Positions 1-4,041 of a DNA stretch of 5,437 nucleotides are shown here, one piece after another. Source of the stretch: Frankia sp. (GTDB lineage: Bacteria; Actinomycetota; Actinomycetes; Frankiales; Frankiaceae); the NCBI GenBank assembly GCA_019689615.1, contig JADGHD010000370.1, positions 1 through 5,437 on the forward strand. The letters run 5' to 3'. The notes beneath the pieces were generated by a model. That model made no database searches. It saw nothing but the letters and a program-made list of their open reading frames with translations, and had not been told where the DNA came from. Made by a program: the position numbers and the translations under genes. Every line of letters begins with the position of its first letter. Position 1 is the first letter of the stretch.

Positions 1-7
1 GCGCCAG

Positions 8-634
8 ATGTCGCCCTCGCCCCAGCCCGGGCCGCCCGGGCAGCCGCCCGCCCCGACGGCCGATGCCGGGCCAGCGCCCGCGGGACCGCCCGCGTCGGCG
101 CCGGTCGCGCCGGGCCACCCAGCCCAGCCGCACGCCGGGAGCCAACCGGGCCAGGGGTCGTGGCCGCCGCCCGCCCCGCGGCCGGTGCCGCCGTCCGTGC
201 CGGTGTCGCGCCCGCCAGTCGCCTCGCCCCCTGCGCCGCTGTCGGGACCGTCGGTCGCGCTGGTGCCCGGGCTGGTGCCGGAGCAGTCAACGGCCCCGCG
301 GCCGGCGCCGGTGTCGCCGCCGCCAGCGGGGTTGCCGCCGCCAGCGGTGTCGCCTCCCGCGCCAACGCCGTGGTCGGCGCAGCCGCCGACCAGCCGGGGC
401 CGCCATGTCGCCGGGCGCGGCCTGCACCCGTGGGCGGTGCTCTCGCCGCTGCTGTCCACGCTGTGGCTGTTCGGGGCCGGCAGCATCGCCGGGATCGTCC
501 TCGGCCTGCGTGCCCGGGCGCGGATCCGGGCGTCGCGCCAGCGCGGCACCCGGCTCGCGCTCGCCGGGATAACCCTCGGCTGGGCGGGGCTCATCGGCAC
601 GGTCTTCCTGATCGTCCAGCAGGCTGGCGTCTGA
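8..634 (+). CDS. Proline-rich DUF4190-type membrane protein (start uncertain, possibly 5' partial)
   Basis: A 208-residue reading frame in two parts. Residues 1 to about 135 are low-complexity and rich in Pro, Ala, Gly and Ser, probably a disordered cytoplasmic or cell-wall-facing segment. Residues about 137-206 hold two hydrophobic helices (about 143-166 and 183-205) joined by a short basic loop (RARARIRASRQRGTR). The pattern SxLWLFGAGSIAGIVLGLRA, then a basic loop, then LALAGITLGWAGL, is that of the DUF4190 family, small actinobacterial membrane modules often carrying a proline-rich N-terminus. No biochemical role is established for the family. The ATG at 8 has no visible ribosome binding site and the frame stays open to the window edge, so the real start may lie further left. 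The domain call is good; the function is unknown. A short codon-level repeat at 316-329 and 334-347 encodes the PPPA-type repeats. Confidence 0.8.
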   Translation: MSPSPQPGPPGQPPAPTADAGPAPAGPPASAPVAPGHPAQPHAGSQPGQGSWPPPAPRPVPPSVPVSRPPVASPPAPLSGPSVALVPGLVPEQSTAPRPAPVSPPPAGLPPPAVSPPAPTPWSAQPPTSRGRHVAGRGLHPWAVLSPLLSTLWLFGAGSIAGIVLGLRARARIRASRQRGTRLALAGITLGWAGLIGTVFLIVQQAGV

Positions 635-676
635 TCCGCCGGGCCATGCCGGCGCGCCCCAGCCGGCCGCGGCGGT

Positions 677-695
677 GTGATATGCGGCATACCGC
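677..695. repeat. Imperfect palindrome, possible operator
   Basis: TATGC and GCATA (681-685 and 687-691) are perfect inverted arms around one central G. Extended to 677-695 the arms match at 7 of 9 positions. It lies in an AT-richer island in otherwise very GC-rich sequence, about 45 bases after the DUF4190-type gene. A transcription factor site is one possibility; no regulator can be named from the sequence. Confidence 0.3.
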
Positions 696-870
696 GTCCG
701 CCCGGAGCGGCCCGCCGTGCCCTGCCGGGCGGCCGTTCGCGGCGGCCGGCGGACGCGTCCCGGTGAGCACGGTCACAGCCCGTTTCCGAGCGCCCGGGGC
801 CGCGCGACCGCGTGACCGCTGGTAGACCCGGAGATGGGCAGGTGAGCCTGGCCGCGCGCGCGGGCCGGAC

Positions 871-901
871 GCGGCGCCGAACCGGGGCGCGTCGGCGCCG
901 C
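871..901. repeat. Perfect 10-bp inverted repeat
   Basis: Arm GCGGCGCCGA at 871-880 is exactly complementary to TCGGCGCCGC at 892-901, with an 11-base loop. It could form a stable hairpin, for example a U-tract-less terminator for leftward-lying transcription. It lies 237 bases after the nearest upstream stop codon, so it is not an obvious terminator of that gene. Confidence 0.45.
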
Positions 902-909
902 CGCCGGTG

Positions 910-932
910 ACCGGGGCCGTCCGCACCCCGGT
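910..932. repeat. 7-bp inverted repeat
   Basis: ACCGGGG at 910-916 pairs with CCCCGGT at 926-932 across a 9-base loop, and three G-U wobbles could extend it outward in RNA. In DNA this rich in G and C such pairs arise easily by chance, so the functional claim is weak. It is listed because it follows directly after the stronger repeat at 871-901. Confidence 0.25.
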
Positions 933-997
933 TGTGGGGGCCCGCTGCGTTGCTGTGGGCCAGCTCGCGTAACCGCGCGTCACGGCGGGTGTCTCAG

Positions 998-1003
998 TAG
1001 GCT
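998..1003 (+). promoter_or_regulatory. Candidate -10 element of the sucCD promoter
   Basis: TAGGCT fits the actinobacterial housekeeping -10 pattern TAnnnT and lies 50 bases before the sucC start, which would place transcription start near 1010 and give a leader of about 44 bases. No good -35 TTGAC-like hexamer is visible 16-19 bases upstream (around 974-981 the sequence is CGCG-rich). Weak -35 elements are common in this group. This is an inference from motif and position only. Confidence 0.4.
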
Positions 1004-1044
1004 CGCATCCGTTCCGTGCATCCCCTCACTGACCGCACCCGACT

Positions 1045-1051
1045 GGACGGA
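1045..1051 (+). promoter_or_regulatory. Ribosome binding site of sucC
   Basis: GGACGGA ends two bases before the GTG at 1054. Its first GGA (1045-1047) is six bases from the start, an acceptable Shine-Dalgarno spacing. Together with the MDLFEYQAK N-terminus expected of the family it supports the GTG at 1054 as the sucC start. Confidence 0.55.
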
Positions 1052-1053
1052 CC

Positions 1054-2220
1054 GTGGATCTCTTCGAATACCAGGCGAAGGCGCTTTTCGCCGAGCATGG
1101 CGTCCCGGTACCCACCGGTAAGACCGCCACCACCCCCGACGAGGCCCGCGCGATCGCCGCGGAGCTCGGCGGCAAGGTTGTCGTCAAGGCACAGGTGAAG
1201 ACCGGGGGCCGCGGCAAGGCCGGCGGCGTGAAGGTGGCCGACGGGCCGGACGACGCGTTCGCGAAGGCCAGCGCGATCCTTGGCATGGACATCAAGGGCC
1301 ACACCGTTCATTCGGTGCTCGTCGAGCAGGCCAGCAACATCGCCGAGGAGTACTACGCCTCCTTCCTGCTCGACCGCGCGAACCGCACCTTCCTGGCGAT
1401 GTGCTCGCGTGAGGGCGGCATGGAGATCGAGGAGGTCGCCGCCACCAAGCCGGAGGCGCTGGCCAGGATTCCGATCGACCCGCTGACCGGTGTCGACCTG
1501 GCGAAGGCCCGGGAGATCGCCGTCGCGGCGGAGCTGCCGGAGGCCGCCATCGACGGCGCCACCGAGCTGCTGGCGAAGCTGTGGGAGGTGTTCGTCAAGG
1601 CGGACGCCACCCTCGTCGAGGTGAACCCGCTGATCCTGACCGGCGACGGCCGGGTCGTCGCGCTCGACGGCAAGGTGACGCTGGACGACAACGCCGACTT
1701 CCGCCACCCCGAGCACGAGGCCCTCGTCGACATCGCCGCCGTGGACCCGCTGGAGCAGCGGGCCAAGGAGAAGGGCCTTAACTACGTCAAGCTGACCGGC
1801 GAGATCGGCATCATCGGCAACGGTGCTGGCCTGGTCATGTCGACCCTCGATGTCGTCACCTACGCGGGCGAGGAGTTCGGCGGGGTGCGCCCGGCCAACT
1901 TCCTCGACATCGGCGGTGGCGCGTCGGCCGAGGTCATGGCGAACGGTCTGGAGATCATTCTCAGCGACCCGTCGGTCCGCAGCGTCTTCGTCAACATCTT
2001 CGGCGGGATCACCGCCTGCGACGCGGTCGCGAACGGCATCGTCAAGGCGCTCGAGATGGTCGGCGAGGTGCGGACGCCGCTGGTGGTGCGGCTCGACGGC
2101 AACAACGCCGAGGAGGGCCGACGGATCCTCGCCGAGGCGAACCTGCCGGCGGTCCGCCCGGTGGACACGATGGACGGCGCGGCGAAGCTCGCCGCGGAGC
2201 TTGCCGCGGCCGCGGCCTGA
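1054..2220 (+). CDS. sucC: Succinyl-CoA synthetase (succinate-CoA ligase, ADP-forming) beta subunit
   Basis: Beta subunit of the cytoplasmic TCA-cycle enzyme that interconverts succinyl-CoA plus NDP plus phosphate with succinate plus NTP plus CoA. At 388 residues it matches the bacterial family length (E. coli 388). It opens with MDLFEYQAKALF, followed by the ATP-grasp domain with the nucleotide-binding stretch KAQVKTGGRGKAGGVK (45-60). VEVNPL (188-193) supplies the metal ligand Asn191, and Asp205 in ALDGK is the second. The C-terminal ligase-CoA domain carries GNGAGLVMSTLD (255-266) and NIFGGITACD (314-323), which help form the active site shared with SucD. Pro20 sits at the position reported to influence ATP versus GTP choice in E. 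coli SucC, so ATP/ADP use is plausible but not proven. The GTG start is set by family alignment and an upstream GGACGGA. It is the first gene of an operon with sucD. Confidence 0.98.
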   Translation: MDLFEYQAKALFAEHGVPVPTGKTATTPDEARAIAAELGGKVVVKAQVKTGGRGKAGGVKVADGPDDAFAKASAILGMDIKGHTVHSVLVEQASNIAEEYYASFLLDRANRTFLAMCSREGGMEIEEVAATKPEALARIPIDPLTGVDLAKAREIAVAAELPEAAIDGATELLAKLWEVFVKADATLVEVNPLILTGDGRVVALDGKVTLDDNADFRHPEHEALVDIAAVDPLEQRAKEKGLNYVKLTGEIGIIGNGAGLVMSTLDVVTYAGEEFGGVRPANFLDIGGGASAEVMANGLEIILSDPSVRSVFVNIFGGITACDAVANGIVKALEMVGEVRTPLVVRLDGNNAEEGRRILAEANLPAVRPVDTMDGAAKLAAELAAAAA

Positions 2221-2242
2221 CGAATCAACCAGTGGCCAGCGA

Positions 2243-2270
2243 AGGCACGGTCACGGCCAGGACCGTGCCT
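2243..2270. repeat. Perfect 10-bp hairpin in the sucC-sucD spacer
   Basis: AGGCACGGTC at 2243-2252 is exactly complementary to GACCGTGCCT at 2261-2270, with an 8-base loop. No T-run follows, so it is not a canonical terminator. It lies 22 bases after the sucC stop and 16 bases before the sucD ribosome binding site. Possible roles are protection of the sucC 3' end, partial transcription termination, or control of sucD translation. Confidence 0.65.
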
Positions 2271-2286
2271 CCCGCGGCTCGAAGTC

Positions 2287-2294
2287 GGGAAGGA
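2287..2294 (+). promoter_or_regulatory. Ribosome binding site of sucD
   Basis: GGGAAGGA, a strong purine-rich Shine-Dalgarno sequence, ends 10 bases before the ATG at 2305. CCTCCCG at 2268-2274 just upstream can pair with CGGGAAGG (2286-2293) with one bulged A, so the site could be partly occluded in the mRNA. Confidence 0.7.
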
Positions 2295-2304
2295 CACGCT
2301 CGCC

Positions 2305-3177
2305 ATGGCCATCTGGCTTGACGAGAACAGCCGGGTTGTGGTGCAGGGCATCACCGGCTCCGAAGGCAGCAAGCACACCCGCCGGATGCTCGCCGCCGGC
2401 ACCAAGGTGGTCGCGGGCGTGAACGCCCGCAAGGTCGGCCAGCAGGTCGAGGGTGTGCCGGTGTTCGGCTCGGTCGCGGACGCGATGGAGCAGACCGGGG
2501 CGAACGTCTCGGTCGTCTTCGTCCCGCCGAAGTTCACCAGGGACGCCGTGATCGAGGCGGTCGACGCCGAGATCCCGCTGTGCGTGGTGATCACCGAGGG
2601 CGTCCCGGTGCACGACACCACCCAGTTCTTCGCGTACTCGCAGCAGAAGGGCAGGACCCGCATCATCGGCCCGAACTGCCCGGGCATCGCCAGCCCCGGC
2701 AAGTCGAACGCCGGGATCATCCCGGCCGACATCACCCCGGGCGGCCGCATCGGACTGGTCAGCAAGAGCGGCACGCTGACCTACCAGATGATGTACGAGC
2801 TGCGTGAGTTCGGCTTCTCGACCTGCGTCGGCATCGGCGGTGACCCGGTCATCGGGACCACCCACATCGACGCGCTCGACGCGTTCGAGGCCGACCCGGA
2901 GACCGCCGCGATCGTCATGATCGGCGAGATCGGCGGTGACGCCGAGGAGCGGGCCGCCGCGCACATCGACTCCCACATCACCAAGCCGGTCGTCGGCTAC
3001 GTCGCCGGCTTCACCGCCCCCGAGGGCAAGACGATGGGGCACGCGGGCGCGATCGTCTCCGGCTCCTCCGGTACCGCGCAGGCGAAGAAGGAGGCCCTGG
3101 AGAAGGCCGGTGTCCGGGTCGGCAAGACGCCGTCGGAGACCGCCCGCCTGATGGCCGAGATCATGCGGTCGCTCTAG
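2305..3177 (+). CDS. sucD: Succinyl-CoA synthetase (succinate-CoA ligase, ADP-forming) alpha subunit
   Basis: Alpha subunit of succinyl-CoA synthetase, which binds CoA and carries the phosphohistidine intermediate. It has 290 residues, the family length. The N-terminal CoA-binding Rossmann domain contains GITGSEG (15-21), with VITEGVP (95-101) in the expected place. IGPNCPGI (121-128) follows, then the ligase domain with SKSGTLTY (153-160). The catalytic histidine is His246 in GKTMGHAGAI, the same number as in E. coli SucD, and Glu208 in GEIGGDAEE is the residue that contacts it. All key residues are present. It starts at ATG 2305 behind the strong GGGAAGGA site and ends with TAG, followed at once by two strong hairpins, so it is very probably the last gene of the sucCD operon. 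Its 84-base distance from sucC suggests it relies on its own ribosome binding site, not on translational coupling. Confidence 0.98.
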   Translation: MAIWLDENSRVVVQGITGSEGSKHTRRMLAAGTKVVAGVNARKVGQQVEGVPVFGSVADAMEQTGANVSVVFVPPKFTRDAVIEAVDAEIPLCVVITEGVPVHDTTQFFAYSQQKGRTRIIGPNCPGIASPGKSNAGIIPADITPGGRIGLVSKSGTLTYQMMYELREFGFSTCVGIGGDPVIGTTHIDALDAFEADPETAAIVMIGEIGGDAEERAAAHIDSHITKPVVGYVAGFTAPEGKTMGHAGAIVSGSSGTAQAKKEALEKAGVRVGKTPSETARLMAEIMRSL

Positions 3178-3187
3178 CCAGACACCG

Positions 3188-3213
3188 TGCTGGCCGGCCT
3201 CTGCCGGCCAGCA
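3188..3213 (+). terminator. First hairpin after sucD (11-bp perfect stem, 4-base loop)
   Basis: TGCTGGCCGGC (3188-3198) and GCCGGCCAGCA (3203-3213) are exactly complementary around the loop CTCT. The hairpin starts 10 bases after the sucD stop codon. There is no T-run, but U-tract-less hairpins are common terminators in actinomycetes. Position, perfect pairing and the second hairpin next to it make a terminator role likely. Confidence 0.8.
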
Positions 3214-3220
3214 ACGCTTC

Positions 3221-3264
3221 CGGTCCGCCGGTGCCCCCGACAGCCGCGGGGCACCGGCGGACCG
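3221..3264 (+). terminator. Second hairpin after sucD (17-bp perfect stem, 10-base loop)
   Basis: The arm at 3221-3237 (CGGTCCGCCGGTGCCCC) is exactly complementary to the arm at 3248-3264, with a 10-base loop. It begins seven bases after the first hairpin ends. A perfect 17-bp GC-rich stem is far beyond chance expectation even in this composition. It would terminate or stabilise the sucCD transcript and, being symmetric, could also act on leftward transcription. Confidence 0.85.
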
Positions 3265-3338
3265 CGTCTGTGAGCCCGGCGATCGGCCCGGCTGGCGGCG
3301 CCGACGGCGGGGCGGCGCGCGCGGGCGGACGCGGGTGC

Positions 3339-3384
3339 GGTAGGACCTGGCCGGCGACGTTGGTAGGACCCACCCGGCGACGTT
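3339..3384. repeat. 23-bp sequence repeated twice in tandem
   Basis: Unit 1 (3339-3361) and unit 2 (3362-3384) abut directly. Both begin GGTAGGACC and end CCGGCGACGTT, and they differ only in the three middle bases (TGG at 3348-3350, CAC at 3371-3373). The pair ends 43 bases before the preferred start of the four-helix membrane gene, in its presumed control region. Each unit contains TAGGAC, which resembles a -10 hexamer except for its last base. Tandem operators or doubled promoters are possible. Confidence 0.75.
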
Positions 3385-3411
3385 GCCGGCCAGCGCAGGG
3401 GACCGGCGGGC

Positions 3412-3420
3412 GGGAAGGGG
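3412..3420 (+). promoter_or_regulatory. Ribosome binding site deciding the GTG 3428 start
   Basis: GGGAAGGGG lies 7 bases before the GTG at 3428, a normal spacing, but only one base before the alternative in-frame GTG at 3422. This favours 3428. A more distant in-frame TTG at 3383 falls inside the tandem repeat and is unlikely. Confidence 0.55.
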
Positions 3421-3427
3421 CGTGTGC

Positions 3428-3892
3428 GTGCCACCGACCAGCGGGCGTCGCCTGGCCCCCGCCGACCTCGCCATCCTGGCGGGCGCCGCCCTGATGCTGG
3501 CCGCGAGCTTCCTGCCGTGGCTGACGCTCGAGCGGGTCCTGCTCTACCACGGCAGCGTCCGCCACCGCGGCTGGTCGGCCGGCCTGCTCGCGGTGCTCGC
3601 GATCCTGCTGGTCCTGGCGGTGGGCGGGCTGGCGGCCGCCAGGCTCCTCGCCGCCGCCGAGGCCCCGGCGCTCGGCCCGGTCGGCCCCGCCCTGCTCGCG
3701 GTCCTGCTGAGCGGCGTGGCGCTGCTGTTCGTCCTGCTCCGCCTGGTCACCGTCACCCCGTACGACCCGGGGATCGGGATCTTCCTCGGCCTGGCCGGCA
3801 CCGCGCTGGTGACCGGCGCCAGCGTGGCCCGCCTGCTGGCCAGCGGCGAGCAGGTGCCCCGCCCGTGGCCGGCGGGCGACCCACCCGCCTGA
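3428..3892 (+). CDS. Small four-helix membrane protein of unknown function
   Basis: A 154-residue protein with a short basic N-terminus and four predicted membrane helices at about 14-32, 51-74, 83-107 and 116-137. The first helix ends in the motif SFLPWLTL, the second begins after GWSAG, and the fourth follows a YDPGIGIFLGL segment. The PW after helix 1 and the GxGxxLGL before helix 4 recur in small actinobacterial membrane proteins, some annotated as DUF5336-like. That family link is a resemblance from memory, not shown here. The tail after residue 140 is short and proline-rich (PRPWPAGDPPA). In Mycobacterium a membrane protein gene (Rv0954) also lies between sucCD and the DUF6350 gene, so this may be its positional counterpart. 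No enzyme or transporter motif is visible. It is probably transcribed separately from sucD, given the terminator hairpins in between. Confidence 0.85.
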   Translation: MPPTSGRRLAPADLAILAGAALMLAASFLPWLTLERVLLYHGSVRHRGWSAGLLAVLAILLVLAVGGLAAARLLAAAEAPALGPVGPALLAVLLSGVALLFVLLRLVTVTPYDPGIGIFLGLAGTALVTGASVARLLASGEQVPRPWPAGDPPA

Positions 3893-3944
3893 CGCGCGCG
3901 CCGAGTGGCACGGCACGACGGCCGGGCGTGGCTCAACGGCGGCG

Positions 3945-3984
3945 CGGAAATCGGCGGGCGCGGGCAGGATGGGCGGAATTTCCG
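3945..3984. repeat. Palindrome and inverted repeat upstream of the DUF6350 gene
   Basis: CGGAATTTCCG at 3974-3984 is a perfect 11-bp palindrome (5+1+5). In addition CGGAAAT at 3945-3951 is the exact inverse complement of ATTTCCG at 3978-3984. The stretch is distinctly AT-richer than its surroundings and lies in the 149-base gap before the DUF6350 gene, so a regulator binding site is plausible. Confidence 0.4.
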
Positions 3985-4041
3985 TTGGTTGGCCGGCGTG
4001 TTGGCGTGGCTCTGCCGGATTGGCATGCAAGCGTCGTCGAC

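Larger units (their letters stand above)
635..1053. other. 419-base non-coding region upstream of sucC
   Basis: No credible gene is seen here. Frames that stay open on either strand give arginine- and proline-rich translations typical of random high-GC sequence. The stretch holds a short palindrome around 681-691, a perfect 10-bp inverted repeat at 871-901, a 7-bp one at 910-932, and at the right end a -10-like hexamer and ribosome binding site for sucC. It probably includes the 3' untranslated region of the DUF4190-type gene and the control region of the sucCD operon. Confidence 0.6.

Noticed and set aside
160..825. 221-codon + strand frame overlapping the DUF4190-type gene
   Set aside because: Out-of-frame shadow: the DUF4190-type helices and family pattern are in the frame starting at 8.
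834..845. Tiny ATG-GGC-AGG-TGA frame after a GGAG, a possible leader peptide
   Set aside because: Three codons is too short to support, with no codons pointing to attenuation control.
591..983. 130-codon open frame on the - strand in the sucC upstream region
   Set aside because: Composition is Arg/Ala/Gly-rich without hydrophobic core or motif, and no ribosome binding site supports it; most likely random in GC-rich non-coding DNA.
994..1716. 240-codon open frame on the - strand opposite sucC
   Set aside because: It lies antisense to the confidently identified sucC, has no family resemblance, and long antisense open frames are normal in high-GC coding DNA.
2251..3474. 407-codon open frame on the - strand opposite sucD
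   Set aside because: Antisense shadow of sucD that continues across both terminator hairpins; its Arg/Asp/Gly-rich translation shows no domain.
3860..3878. 6-bp inverted repeat CGCCCG / CGGGCG near the end of the four-helix membrane gene
   Set aside because: It lies inside the coding sequence, is short and GC-only, and is expected by chance; not called as a terminator.
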